Source: CAZLMW01 sp964560875 (GTDB lineage Bacteria; Myxococcota_A; UBA9042). Taken from it: a stretch of 64,000 nucleotides of DNA. The notes beneath the pieces were generated by a model, which saw nothing but the letters and a program-made list of their open reading frames with translations, ran no database searches and was not told where the DNA came from. The stretch is taken from NCBI GenBank assembly GCA_964560875.1, contig CAZLMW010000022.1, forward strand, positions 1 through 64,000, in the 5' to 3' direction. Shown piece by piece: positions 27,475 through 36,293 of the stretch (the first letter of the stretch is position 1; every line of letters begins with the position of its first letter). Position numbers and translations under genes: made by a program.

Positions 27475-29127
27475 TCAAGATTGCGCGGCATGTTGGCCCG
27501 CGACAAAGCCCCACGTCATCCCGCGCAGGTTCGAAAGCCCCGACTGGTAGCCGGCGCCGGTGTCGAGCGCTGCCGCCGAGTTTCCGCAAGCGTAGAGCCC
27601 ATCGATCGGTCGCCCGCGCACATGCATCACCTGGGCAAAGTCGTTGGTGCGCAGGCCGACCGCGTTGATGCCGACACCGACCGGCGTGAGCTCGATGCCG
27701 TAGTACGGCGCCTGGTTGACCGGTCCCATGTTCGGGTTGGGGCGCGTCTTGTCGCCGACCATCATCGCGGCCCACGGGTACGTCCCGCGCCCGAAATCCG
27801 GGTCGGTATCGGTGTCCGCGAAGCTGTTGAAGCGCGCCAGTGTCGCCTCGAGGTTGTCGGCGTTGATGCCCAGCTTTTCGGCCAGCTCGCGTGGCGAATC
27901 GGCCTTCTCGATCATCGCGTCGGGGATGGGCTGACCCGGCAAGAACGTCGCGAAGAAGTACTTTGCGCGATATTGGGCGTCGAAGATGAGGTAGGGCGGG
28001 TAGTTGGGATGTCGCTGCTTGATGCCGTCCCAAGAGTGCACTTTGGGCAGGTACTCGCGGTAAAATGACTCGTCGCAAAAGCGCTTTCCGTCGGCGTTGA
28101 CCCAGAGCGCGTGCGGGTAGCCGCCTTCCCAAGACGCCCGCCAGAGCTGCTCTCCGTCGTGTTGCTCGCCCGGGATCTTGTAGCCGAAGAACATGCCGAG
28201 GTTGTAAGCGGGCACCCCGGCGAACGCCGCGCCGACCTCGCCTCCGAGCACGAAGTTGTCGCCTTGCACCGACGGCTGACAGGCCGATTGCCAGTCGGGC
28301 AGCCCCTCGTAATTGCGGGCCAACTCGGGGTTGTGGTCGTAGCCGCCGATCGCCAGCACCACGCCTTTGCGCGCGCGGATGTTGAGATCGTCACCGTCTT
28401 CGCCGTCACAAACCACGCCGATCACGCGCCCGTTTTCGGAGATGAGCTCCTTGACCCCGGTGCCGTTGAAGCACGGGATGCCGCGATCGATCAGCGCCGC
28501 CTTGAGAAACCAGCCCATCATGCCGGGACCGAAGCCTCGTTGGTCGGCGGCGACGCGCTTGCCCATCGTCGCGTAGTCCCATGTCAGCGCGCACGAGATG
28601 CTGCCCCAATCGAAGAGCTCGTCGTGGGTGATCCCCGGCGGCATGTGCGGCGACATCGCGTAGGTCTTGCGCTGCCATGATCCCAGCGTTTTGCCGTCGA
28701 AAAGCTCGACCTCGAGATAGCGACCGGCGGCGATGGTCCCGGGCGCGTGCGGGTAGTGGTAGTCGGGGAAGCCCTTGATGGTTTTCCAGCGAATTCCAGC
28801 GTTCTCGTCCAGCCAGCGAGCGACCTCGCGGCCCTTCGTGAAGAGCTTGCGCGCGAGCTTTTCGTCGGCATATCCGCCGGCCAGGAAGTCCATGTAGGCC
28901 CACGCGGCGTCTTCATCGTCGGGCGACTCCTCGGCCATCTTGTGGTTGCAAGGGACGAACACCTCGCCCCCCGAATACGCGCACACACCGCCAAGTTTCT
29001 TGGATTTTTCGACAATGATGACGTCGGCGCCGTGGTCCTTTGCGGCCAGCGCGGCCGTGATGCCGCCAAGGCCGGTGCCAACGGCGAGAACGTCGCACTC
29101 GTGGTGCCAGGTGGTCGGGATCGTCAT
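27475..29127 (-). CDS. kstD: KstD-like 3-ketosteroid dehydrogenase, FAD-dependent
   Basis: The 550-residue flavoprotein opens with a Rossmann dinucleotide motif (DVLAVGTGLGGITAALAAKDHGA). Next come KLGGVCAYSGGEVFVP and a C-terminal FAD-binding stretch (IDGLYACGNSAAALDTGAGYQSGLSNLRGMTWGFVAG) typical of the 3-ketosteroid delta-1-dehydrogenase/fumarate reductase family. KstD introduces the C1-C2 double bond in ring A. The Tyr-rich active-site strand reads PYYGIELTPVGVGINAVGL, while classical KstD has a PGD-x-GT-x-GG run there, so it may be a delta-4 or other steroid dehydrogenase. It is in the operon with hsaB and kshA, which supports a steroid role. Confidence 0.78.
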   Translation of the reverse strand: MTIPTTWHHECDVLAVGTGLGGITAALAAKDHGADVIIVEKSKKLGGVCAYSGGEVFVPCNHKMAEESPDDEDAAWAYMDFLAGGYADEKLARKLFTKGREVARWLDENAGIRWKTIKGFPDYHYPHAPGTIAAGRYLEVELFDGKTLGSWQRKTYAMSPHMPPGITHDELFDWGSISCALTWDYATMGKRVAADQRGFGPGMMGWFLKAALIDRGIPCFNGTGVKELISENGRVIGVVCDGEDGDDLNIRARKGVVLAIGGYDHNPELARNYEGLPDWQSACQPSVQGDNFVLGGEVGAAFAGVPAYNLGMFFGYKIPGEQHDGEQLWRASWEGGYPHALWVNADGKRFCDESFYREYLPKVHSWDGIKQRHPNYPPYLIFDAQYRAKYFFATFLPGQPIPDAMIEKADSPRELAEKLGINADNLEATLARFNSFADTDTDPDFGRGTYPWAAMMVGDKTRPNPNMGPVNQAPYYGIELTPVGVGINAVGLRTNDFAQVMHVRGRPIDGLYACGNSAAALDTGAGYQSGLSNLRGMTWGFVAGQHAAQS

Positions 29128-29142
29128 GTCGTATTCCGTTTT

Positions 29143-30045
29143 TCAGGCCGCGAGCTCGGGCCAGAAGACCGCGAGCGCGTTGTCGCGGAGAAATCGTTGC
29201 AGGACACCGGGCCGCAGCTGCATCGCGCGCGCCTCGGTGGCGCATCGTTTCATGGTCAGGACCGGGTGGTCGGACGCCCAGATGATCTTGCGTTTGCCGC
29301 GCGTGTTCATGAACTGGAGCAGCTCAGGTGGCAGGTACTTGGGCGCCCACGCGGACGTCTTCAGGTAGAGGTTTTTGTATTTGAGCATCAGGCGGATCGC
29401 TTCGCGCCACCACGGATCGGCGCCGTGGGCCATGACGAGCACCAGCTCGGGGAAGAACAGGCAGATCTCGTCGAGGTGCATCACGTGCTGCGTGTTGCCC
29501 GGTGCCGGCGGGCCTGGAATGCCGGTGTTGCAGGAGATCGGCAGGTTCAGCTCGCAGCACTTGGCGAACACCGGATAGTAGCTGTTGTGCGTCGGCGGCA
29601 GACCGATCATGAACGGCACGACACGGGCGAGCGCGAGGGGTTCGTTGTTGCGCAGCGCCGTGAGCTCGCGGAGGGCCTGCATCCCGCGGCGGGGATCGAC
29701 CGAAACGGCCAGCTTGAACCGGTCGGGGTGCGCCTCGCAGAACTTGAGCACTTCGGGATCGGGGTCGTGGCCCTGGATCGACAGCACGGCCTTGTCGACG
29801 CCGGCCTCGTCCATCTGCTCGACCAACTGCTCGATCGTGTAGTCGACGAACATCGAATCGGCGCGCTTGAAATAGTCCTCGGCGACCCGCTGCAGCCACC
29901 ACGGACGCTCGCCGGCGCTGTTGCTGTAGCTGGCCATCCGCGCGTTGACGAAGGTGTCGATCGCGCCGATGGTTTCGAGGTTGATCGCGGCCGTATCGCC
30001 GTCGGCGGCTGAGGGTGCGGAGCTGGCGTGCTCGGAGTGGCCCAT
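29143..30045 (-). CDS. Amidohydrolase-2-fold protein lacking the HxH motif
   Basis: A 300-residue protein of the amidohydrolase-2 (ACMSD-like) family: the beta-barrel strands and the terminal FMNTRGKRKIIWASDHPVL, RFLRDNALAVF are clear. The first strand reads GAIDTFVNARMASY, where the family normally has an Asp-x-His-x-His metal ligand pair, and the third-strand His is replaced in ISCNTG. VMAHGADPWW and WASDHP keep two positions. It may be metal-free, use a different mechanism, or be structural. Such proteins are common in actinobacterial steroid and aromatic clusters. It is first in the leftward operon, with the divergent KstR-like site 70 bp upstream. The start at 30045 was chosen because upstream codons do not read as this family. 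Confidence 0.7.
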   Translation of the reverse strand: MGHSEHASSAPSAADGDTAAINLETIGAIDTFVNARMASYSNSAGERPWWLQRVAEDYFKRADSMFVDYTIEQLVEQMDEAGVDKAVLSIQGHDPDPEVLKFCEAHPDRFKLAVSVDPRRGMQALRELTALRNNEPLALARVVPFMIGLPPTHNSYYPVFAKCCELNLPISCNTGIPGPPAPGNTQHVMHLDEICLFFPELVLVMAHGADPWWREAIRLMLKYKNLYLKTSAWAPKYLPPELLQFMNTRGKRKIIWASDHPVLTMKRCATEARAMQLRPGVLQRFLRDNALAVFWPELAA

Positions 30046-30114
30046 TTGCGGCTTCCACGTACGAAGGTTTCGGGGTGGTCGGACTAGACTTGAATGCCGT
30101 TTCGTGGCACGAAT

Positions 30115-30128
30115 TGAAACACGTTCTA
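30115..30128. promoter_or_regulatory. KstR-like operator in the steroid divergent promoter
   Basis: TGAAACACGTTCTA fits the actinobacterial KstR consensus TnnAACnnGTTnnA at all eight fixed positions. It is in the 135-bp region between the leftward amidohydrolase gene and rightward hsaA, 70 bp and 52 bp from their starts, so it could control both operons. KstR-type TetR repressors are released by steroid-CoA intermediates; no TetR gene is in the window. One site of this kind is expected by chance in roughly 65 kb at equal base use, so position is the main support. Confidence 0.55.
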
Positions 30129-30180
30129 GTGGCCCTTGGCAAACCATGCCGAGGCGCCCAATCGCAGCGATGGAGACACG

Positions 30181-31383
30181 ATGTCCAGCTGGCCCGACGC
30201 CCTCGACCGGGAGCTCATCGAGCGCGCCCGAGCGCTGGGACCCAAGCTCCGCAAGCGCGCCAACAAGACAAGTGAAGACCGCATGTTGCCGGCCGAAACC
30301 GTCGCCGATTTTGTCGAAGCCGGCTTCTATCGCATCTTGCAGCCCGAACGTTGGGGCGGCCTTGAGCGCGACCCTCGGACGTTCTTCGCCGTGCAGATCG
30401 AGATCGCCAAGGCCTGCGCGTCGACCGCGTGGGTGCTCGGCGTCGTCGGGGTGCACGCGTGGCAGCTCGCTCTTTTTGATGAACAGGCACAGTGCGATGT
30501 CTGGGGTGAACCGGGCGCGGACGGCGCTGGCAGCGCGCTGATCTCAAGCAGCTACATGCCGGTCGGCAAGGTCAAACACGTCGACGGCGGCTACCGATTC
30601 TCCGGGCGTTGGTCGTTTTCGAGCGGCTGCGATCACTGCCAGTGGATCTTTCTCGGCGGCTTTGTGCCCCCCAGGGGTGAAGGTCAACGGCCCGACATGC
30701 GCACCTTCCTGCTGCCGCGCGCGGACTACGAGATCGTCGATGTCTGGCACACCTCGGGCCTGCGTGGCACGGGCAGCAAGGACATCGTTGTCGACGACGT
30801 GTTCGTCCCCGAGCACCGCACACACCGCTTCGCCGATGGCTTCAAATGCGAGTCGCCGGGCAACGAAACCAACCCCGGACCGCTGTACAAGCTGCCCTTC
30901 GGTCAGGTCTTCGTGCGCTCCGTTTCGACCACCGCGATCGGCATCGCGGCGCGGGCTTTGCAGGATTATTGCGACGTCGCCGCACAGCGGGTCAGCCAAG
31001 CGCAGGGCAAGAAGGTGAAGGAAGACCTGCACGCCCAGGAGATCGCGGCGCGCTGTCACGCCGAGCTGGACGAGATCGGGCTGGTGCTCAACCGCAACTT
31101 CGAGGCGATGACGCTCAAGGTCGCAGCCGGCGAACCGCTCAACATCGGTGACCGGGTCCGCTGGCGCCACGACAGCAGCCGCGCCGTGCAAAAGGCCGGC
31201 CGCGTCGTCAACGAGCTGTTCTTGCAGTCCGGCGGTCGCGCCATCTTCCTCGACCACCCGCTCAACCGCGCGTTCGCCGACATTCACGCCGCCCAGGCCC
31301 ACTTCGCCAACAAACAATCGCCGCCAGCCGCCAACCTCGGCCGCATCATGCTCGGCGGCCACACGACCGACTTCTTTATTTAG
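30181..31383 (+). CDS. hsaA: HsaA-like flavin-dependent monooxygenase
   Basis: The 400-residue protein has the acyl-CoA-dehydrogenase fold used by two-component group D flavin monooxygenases. Characteristic stretches are GFYRILQPERWGGLE, STAWVLGVVGVHAWQLALF, FSGRWSFSSGCDH and GLRGTGSKDIVVDDVFVPEH. In the steroid pathway HsaA, with HsaB supplying reduced flavin, hydroxylates 3-HSA at C4 to the catechol 3,4-DHSA. ATG at 30181 has GGAGACACG just before it. It is the first gene of the rightward hsa operon, followed 73 bp later by hsaC. Other monooxygenases of this class (HpaB-like, Acad-like) are alternatives, but the neighbourhood fits HsaA closely. Confidence 0.87.
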   Translation: MSSWPDALDRELIERARALGPKLRKRANKTSEDRMLPAETVADFVEAGFYRILQPERWGGLERDPRTFFAVQIEIAKACASTAWVLGVVGVHAWQLALFDEQAQCDVWGEPGADGAGSALISSSYMPVGKVKHVDGGYRFSGRWSFSSGCDHCQWIFLGGFVPPRGEGQRPDMRTFLLPRADYEIVDVWHTSGLRGTGSKDIVVDDVFVPEHRTHRFADGFKCESPGNETNPGPLYKLPFGQVFVRSVSTTAIGIAARALQDYCDVAAQRVSQAQGKKVKEDLHAQEIAARCHAELDEIGLVLNRNFEAMTLKVAAGEPLNIGDRVRWRHDSSRAVQKAGRVVNELFLQSGGRAIFLDHPLNRAFADIHAAQAHFANKQSPPAANLGRIMLGGHTTDFFI

Positions 31384-31456
31384 GGCGCCCAATGTCTGCC
31401 GCCCCGGTCCAAAGAGGGCCCTGGCGCGGCCGATAACCCCAAAAAGCGAAACAACC

Positions 31457-32380
31457 ATGATCCAAGAACTCGCCTACCTGGCGTTTGAGGTCGCCGATAT
31501 CGACGCCTGGCGCCGTTTTTGTGGCGGTGTGCTCGGGTTGATGCTCGTCGAAGACTCGGGCGATGCGTTTGTCGGTCGGATGGACGGCCGTGCCGCGCGC
31601 TTTTTCGTCTCCGAGGGACCCGCCGATGATCTCGTCGCGGTCGGTTGGCAGGTCGACTCGCCAATCGCGCTCGACGGGGTCGGCAACAAGCTCGAACACG
31701 CCGGGTTTGCCGTCGAACATGGCGACGCCGAGGCCGCCGCATCGCGCAAAGTCAGCCAGCTCATCCGCGCCACAGATCCCGCCGGCACACCGCTCGAATT
31801 CGTGCTCGATCCGGCCAACAGCGACGTACCATTCGCCTCCGACCTTGTCCCCGGCGGCTTCGTGACCGATGACATGGGCCTTGGCCACCTCGTGGTTTCG
31901 GCACCTGACCGTGAGGCATCCGCGCGTTTTTACAGCGACCTGCTCGGCTTTCGGCTCTCCGACCACATCCGCTGCACCTTCTTCGGCTTCCCGGTCGACC
32001 TCGCCTTCTGGCACATCAACGGCCGCCACCACTCGCTCGCGTTTGGCGGTCCGACTGAAAAGAAGCTGCATCACTTCATGGTCGAGGCCCGCGACTTCGA
32101 CGAGGTCGGCAAGGCTTTCGATCGCACGCTCAAGGCGCGACTGCCCCTCGCCAACGCGCTTGGCCGCCATCCCAATGACCGCATGTTCAGCTTCTACGCG
32201 CACGCGCCGTCCGGTTTTCAGTTCGAATTCGGCTGGGGCGGGCGCGTGATCGACGACGCGAGCTGGGAACCCACCGAGTACGACCAGATCAGCGAGTGGG
32301 GCCACAACCCGCCCGCCCTGATCGGCAAGCGCGCGGCTCCACCACCGGGTATGCCGCCCAAACGCGCCCCCAAGGCATGA
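31457..32380 (+). CDS. hsaC: HsaC-like extradiol dioxygenase
   Basis: The 307-residue two-domain vicinal-oxygen-chelate (type I) enzyme cleaves the catechol ring of 3,4-DHSA next to the hydroxyls, giving DSHA. Likely iron ligands are His144 in GLGHLVVS, one of His191/192 in GRHHSLAF, and Glu257 in FQFEFGWGG, which matches the 2-His-1-carboxylate pattern of BphC/HsaC. The start ATG at 31457 begins a typical first domain, MIQELAYLAFEV. The C-terminal tail is Pro-rich (PPPGMPPKR). The following hsaD gene starts 15 bp after its stop. The nearest alternative is a biphenyl-type catechol dioxygenase, but the operon gene set favours the steroid role. Confidence 0.9.
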   Translation: MIQELAYLAFEVADIDAWRRFCGGVLGLMLVEDSGDAFVGRMDGRAARFFVSEGPADDLVAVGWQVDSPIALDGVGNKLEHAGFAVEHGDAEAAASRKVSQLIRATDPAGTPLEFVLDPANSDVPFASDLVPGGFVTDDMGLGHLVVSAPDREASARFYSDLLGFRLSDHIRCTFFGFPVDLAFWHINGRHHSLAFGGPTEKKLHHFMVEARDFDEVGKAFDRTLKARLPLANALGRHPNDRMFSFYAHAPSGFQFEFGWGGRVIDDASWEPTEYDQISEWGHNPPALIGKRAAPPPGMPPKRAPKA

Positions 32381-32395
32381 ACCGCAGGAGTCAAC

Positions 32396-33247
32396 GTGAC
32401 TGATCCAACCGGTTTTCCGGTGCTCCATGCCGAGCTGGGCGACGAGCTGAAGATGGCCTATCGCGACGGCGGTCCGCGCTTCGATGGCAGCGGTGACGGA
32501 CCTGTCGTGGTCTTCGTGCACGGCAGCGGACCGGGCGCATCGGGGCACAGCAACTTCAAGCTCAACTACCCGGTGTTCGCCCAAGCCGGCATCCGCGTCA
32601 TCGTCCCCGACGCGATCGGCTACGGCGACAGCAGCAAACCCGAAGACGCCGAATACACGCTGAGCTACCTGGTCGAGAAGCTGGGCAGGCTGCTCGATGT
32701 CCTCGCGATCGATCGCTGTGTGCTCGTCGGCAACTCCCTCGGCGGCGCGATGAGCATCCAGTACGCGCTCGACCACCGTGAACGCGTCGCAAAGCTCGTC
32801 CTGATGGCGCCCGGAGGCCTCGAAGAGCGCGACGTTTTTATGAAGATGCGCGGTATTCGGCGGATGTTGCGCTGCATTTTCGACCCCGGCGGCATCACGA
32901 TCGAGTCGATGCGCAAGGTCTTCGAGCTGCAGCTTTTCGACTCCAGTCTGCTGACCGAAGCCACCCTCCAGGAGCGGTTGGATGTGGCGATGAGCCAGCC
33001 CAGGGTCGTGTTTTCGACAAGTCGCGTGCCCAACCTCGCCGGCCGTCTCGCCGAGCTTTCCTGCCCGATCTTCTGCTTGTGGGGCATGGACGACCAGTTC
33101 TGCCCGCCGTCGGGGGCCCGTCGCATCGGCGATGCCTGCAAGAACACAAAGGTGCTCACGCTCAGCGAATGTGGTCACTGGGTCATGGTCGAGCACCGCG
33201 ACCTGTTCAATCGGCTCGCCGTGGACTTCATCAAGGGTTCCCTTTGA
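32396..33247 (+). CDS. hsaD: HsaD-like meta-cleavage product hydrolase
   Basis: A 283-residue alpha/beta-hydrolase that splits the C-C bond of the ring-cleaved steroid (DSHA), giving 9,17-dioxo-1,2,3,4,10,19-hexanorandrostan-5-oate and 2-hydroxyhexa-2,4-dienoate. The oxyanion-hole region is VFVHGSGPGASG and the nucleophile Ser114 is in GNSLGG; Asp232 (WGMDDQF) and His261 (CGHWVM) complete the triad. Ser114 has the same number as in mycobacterial HsaD, which supports the start at GTG 32396, preceded by AGGAG. It is 15 bp downstream of hsaC. A generic BphD-type hydrolase is the only realistic alternative. Confidence 0.9.
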   Translation: MTDPTGFPVLHAELGDELKMAYRDGGPRFDGSGDGPVVVFVHGSGPGASGHSNFKLNYPVFAQAGIRVIVPDAIGYGDSSKPEDAEYTLSYLVEKLGRLLDVLAIDRCVLVGNSLGGAMSIQYALDHRERVAKLVLMAPGGLEERDVFMKMRGIRRMLRCIFDPGGITIESMRKVFELQLFDSSLLTEATLQERLDVAMSQPRVVFSTSRVPNLAGRLAELSCPIFCLWGMDDQFCPPSGARRIGDACKNTKVLTLSECGHWVMVEHRDLFNRLAVDFIKGSL

Positions 33248-33264
33248 ACCACAGCGCGTTGTAG

Positions 33265-34056
33265 ATGGCGGACATGACTCCCGAACAAATCCAGGCGGCG
33301 GGCGACGAGCTCTACGACTGCCTGCGTAATAAAACGACCGTGGCGCCCCTCACTGAACGCTACGAAAACATCACGATCGACGACGCGTATCACGTCTCGC
33401 GCCGCATCTTTGAGCGACGTTTAGCCGACGGTGAGGCGCTCGTCGGCAAGAAGATCGGCGTCACCGGCCGGCCTGTGCAGGACATGCTCGATGTTCGCCA
33501 GCCCGATTTTGGCTACCTGACCGACGCGATGCGCACCGGCGTCGACATGCCGATTTCAGAGCATCTCATCCAACCGCGCGCAGAGGGCGAACTCGCGTTT
33601 GTGCTCAAGGATGACCTGCAGGGTCCGGGTGTGACCGGCGCTGATGTGCTCGCTGCGACCGACAAGGTGTACGCGTGTTTCGAGGTCGTGGATTCGCGCG
33701 TCGACAACTGGCGCATCCGCATCGAGGACACGGTCGCGGACAACGCCAGCAGCGGTCTGTTCGTGATCGGCGAAAGCGGCGTCGGGCCCTATGACTGCGA
33801 CCTGACGAGCTGCTCGATGCGCGTGTTCAAGAACGGCGAGCTGCTTAGCACCGGGCTTGGAACGGCGTCGAACATCGGCTCGCCGCAAGGCTGTGTTGCA
33901 TGGCTGGCCAATACGCTCGGCGAATTCGGCATCCCCCTGCGCGCTGGCGAGGTGATCTTGTCCGGCTCGCTGGTGCCGCTCGAGCCCGTCGAGGCCGGTG
34001 ACGTCATGCGCTGCGAGATCGGCGGCGTGGGCTCGGTGGACGTGCGTTTTGTCTAG
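33265..34056 (+). CDS. hsaE: HsaE-like 2-hydroxypentadienoate hydratase
   Basis: The 263-residue protein belongs to the MhpD/BphH hydratase family, which adds water to 2-hydroxydienoates in a metal-dependent way. Seen motifs are KKIGVTGRPVQDML, PRAEGELAFVLKDDL, EVVDSRVDNWRIRIEDTVADN and GEVILSGSLVPLEPVEAGD. In this pathway it hydrates 2-hydroxyhexa-2,4-dienoate to a 4-hydroxy-2-oxo acid for the aldolase HsaF. The ATG at 33265 is used; an in-frame ATG three codons downstream is equally possible, because no clear ribosome site distinguishes them. It sits 17 bp after hsaD. Confidence 0.9.
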   Translation: MADMTPEQIQAAGDELYDCLRNKTTVAPLTERYENITIDDAYHVSRRIFERRLADGEALVGKKIGVTGRPVQDMLDVRQPDFGYLTDAMRTGVDMPISEHLIQPRAEGELAFVLKDDLQGPGVTGADVLAATDKVYACFEVVDSRVDNWRIRIEDTVADNASSGLFVIGESGVGPYDCDLTSCSMRVFKNGELLSTGLGTASNIGSPQGCVAWLANTLGEFGIPLRAGEVILSGSLVPLEPVEAGDVMRCEIGGVGSVDVRFV

Positions 34057-34125
34057 CAATCGCCGGATCTTGGCGACCAGTTCCCCGACCGCGATGGGCG
34101 ACAATTTCGAAGAGAGGACAACCAC

Positions 34126-35004
34126 ATGGGCAAGATAAAGGCGGCGATCATCGGGCCGGGCAATATCGGCACCGATCTGCTGCTCAAGGCGCTGCGCAGC
34201 GACGTGATCGAGCCGGTGTGGAGCGTCGGCATCTACGAAAACAGCGAGGGCTTGCGCATCGCCCGCGAGCACGGCGTGAAGACGACCCACGCGGGCATCG
34301 ACGGCCTCCTGCCTCATATCGCTGCAGACGACATCAAGATCGCGTTCGACGCCACCAGCGCGAAGGTCCACCTGGCCAACGATCGCAAGCTTGCCGAGCT
34401 CGGTGTGACCGTCGTCGACCTCACCCCTGCCGCGATCGGACCGTACTGTGTGCCGCCGGTCAACCTCAAAGCTGCTGTCGCCGAGGGGGCGCGCAACCTG
34501 AACATGGTCAGCTGCGGAGGCCAGGCGACGATCCCCATCGTGGCGGCCGTCAGTCGCGTACAAGCCGTCGATTACGCCGAGATCGTCGCGACCGTCGCCA
34601 GCCGCAGCATCGGCCCGGGCACCCGCAACAACATCGACGAGTTCACCCGGACCACACGCGCCGGTGTCGAAGCGGTCGGCGGTGCCATGAAAGGCAAGGC
34701 GATCATCGTCATCAACCCCGCCGAACCGCCGCTCATCATGCGCGACACGATCCACTGCCTGACCGCTGACGAACCCGACCAGGAAGCCATCACAGCGTCG
34801 ATCCACGCGATGATCGAAGAGGTCCAACGCTACGTCCCCGGCTACCGGCTCAAGAATGGCCCCGTGTTCGATGGCAAGCGCGTCTCGACGTTCCTCGAGG
34901 TGGCCGGCGCGGGCGACTTTCTGCCCGAATACGCGGGCAACCTGGACATCATGACGGCCGCTGCCTTGCGCACCGGCGAGCTTCTCGCGATGGAGATGGC
35001 ATGA
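34126..35004 (+). CDS. hsaG: HsaG-like acylating aldehyde dehydrogenase
   Basis: The 292-residue enzyme of the MhpF/BphJ family oxidises the short aldehyde released by HsaF to the acyl-CoA with NAD+. It shows an N-terminal Rossmann motif (AAIIGPGNIGTDLL) and the catalytic Cys130 in MVSCGGQATIP, followed by GPGTRNNIDEFT. A GAGAGGACAACCAC ribosome region precedes the ATG. It overlaps the aldolase gene hsaF by 4 bp (ATGA), as expected for a pair that forms a channelled complex. In steroid catabolism the aldehyde is propanal, giving propanoyl-CoA; acetaldehyde dehydrogenase of aromatic pathways is the alternative. Confidence 0.9.
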   Translation: MGKIKAAIIGPGNIGTDLLLKALRSDVIEPVWSVGIYENSEGLRIAREHGVKTTHAGIDGLLPHIAADDIKIAFDATSAKVHLANDRKLAELGVTVVDLTPAAIGPYCVPPVNLKAAVAEGARNLNMVSCGGQATIPIVAAVSRVQAVDYAEIVATVASRSIGPGTRNNIDEFTRTTRAGVEAVGGAMKGKAIIVINPAEPPLIMRDTIHCLTADEPDQEAITASIHAMIEEVQRYVPGYRLKNGPVFDGKRVSTFLEVAGAGDFLPEYAGNLDIMTAAALRTGELLAMEMA

Positions 35005-36050
35005 GCATTCAAGGACGCAAAGTCATCGTGCACGAGATGGCGCTGCGCGACGGGATGCACCCCAAGCGCCACCAGATCACGACCGACGAGATGGTGCGGG
35101 TGGCCGAAGCGCTCGACGCCGCTGGGATGCCGCTCATCGAGGTGACGCACGGCGACGGGTTGGCGGGTTCGTCGATCAACTACGGGTTTGGCCTGCACAC
35201 CGACGAGGAGTACCTGCGCGCGGTCTGCCCACGCATGAAGAACGCGACGATTTCGGCGCTGACGTTGCCCGGGATCGGCACCGTTGACGACCTCAAGATG
35301 GCGGTCGACGCCGGCGTTGGCTGTTTGCGCGTGGCGACCCATTGCACCGAGGCCGATGTATCCGTTCAGCACATCGCGATGTCGCGCGACCTTGGCGTCG
35401 ACACGGTTGGCTTCCTGATGATGGCGCACATGGCTTCGCCCGAGGAGCTGCTGCGACAGGCCAGGATCATGGAAGATTTCGGCGCGCATTGTGTGTACTG
35501 CACCGACTCCGCTGGCTTCTTGCTGCCCGACGGCGTGACGGCGCGAATTACCGCGTTGCGCGAGGGCCTACGCCCCCAAACCGAGGTCGGATTCCACGGC
35601 CATCACAACCTCGCCATGGGCGTGGCCAACTCACTCGCCGCTGTCCAAGCCGGCGCGGTGCGGATCGATACCGCGTGCGCGGGGCTGGGTGCGGGTGCCG
35701 GAAACACCCCGACCGAGGTGATGATCGCCGTCCTCAACCGCCTTGGTGCCGATACAGGCATCGACCTGTACGGCGTGCAGGACGTCGCCGAGGATCTCGT
35801 CTACCCGATGATGGACGTGCCGGTTCGCATCGATCGCGACGCGCTCGTGCTCGGTTACGCCGGCGTCTACTCGTCGTTTCTGCTGTTCGCCAAGCGGGCC
35901 GCTGACAAATATGGCCTCTCCAGTCGCGACATCCTCGTCGAGGCGGGGCGTCGCAAGACGGTCGGCGGCCAGGAAGACATGATCGAAGATATCGCCCTGG
36001 ACATGCGCGCGGCGCTCGATGCGGGAACCGGCGCGGGGAGTGCAGCATGA
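35001..36050 (+). CDS. hsaF: HsaF-like 4-hydroxy-2-oxo acid aldolase
   Basis: The 349-residue protein is of the DRE-TIM family: the N-terminal strand reads VHEMALRDGMH, with the metal-binding Asp, and VGFHGHHNLAMGVANSL carries the conserved HGHHN metal ligands. CAGLGAGAGNTPTE is typical of BphI/MhpE. It splits 4-hydroxy-2-oxo acids to pyruvate plus an aldehyde that is channelled to the dehydrogenase. In the steroid pathway the substrate would be 4-hydroxy-2-oxohexanoate. It overlaps hsaG and the ferredoxin gene by 4 bp each, so the three are tightly coupled. Confidence 0.92.
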   Translation: MSIQGRKVIVHEMALRDGMHPKRHQITTDEMVRVAEALDAAGMPLIEVTHGDGLAGSSINYGFGLHTDEEYLRAVCPRMKNATISALTLPGIGTVDDLKMAVDAGVGCLRVATHCTEADVSVQHIAMSRDLGVDTVGFLMMAHMASPEELLRQARIMEDFGAHCVYCTDSAGFLLPDGVTARITALREGLRPQTEVGFHGHHNLAMGVANSLAAVQAGAVRIDTACAGLGAGAGNTPTEVMIAVLNRLGADTGIDLYGVQDVAEDLVYPMMDVPVRIDRDALVLGYAGVYSSFLLFAKRAADKYGLSSRDILVEAGRRKTVGGQEDMIEDIALDMRAALDAGTGAGSAA

Positions 36051-36241
36051 AGATTGCGGTCGACTACGAGCTCTGCGAAGCCAATATGGTGTGCATGGAT
36101 TGCTGCCCGGAGGTCTTCTTCGTTGACGACAAGGACGAATTGCACGTCTACGAAGACAAGATCACCGAGGCGCTGACCGAGAAGTTGGAAGCCGCGGTGA
36201 GGCGCTGTCCACGGCAGGCGCTCGAGCTGCACAAGGGCTGA
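36047..36241 (+). CDS. Small single-cluster ferredoxin
   Basis: A 64-residue ferredoxin with the pattern YELCEANMVCMDCCPEVF and a final CPRQALEL, typical of 3Fe-4S or 4Fe-4S FdxD-like ferredoxins found next to P450s and Rieske oxygenases in actinobacterial steroid clusters. An extra Cys (C-C-P) in the first motif is unusual and leaves the cluster type open. It is translationally coupled to hsaF by an ATGA overlap and ends the rightward hsa operon. A likely role is electron transfer to KshA or a P450, because no KshB-like reductase was found. That is inference. Confidence 0.85.
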   Translation: MKIAVDYELCEANMVCMDCCPEVFFVDDKDELHVYEDKITEALTEKLEAAVRRCPRQALELHKG

Positions 36242-36293
36242 CCTTTCCGGGGACCTGCGATCGCGCGCGGGCCTTGCTTGAGCTATCTGTGGC

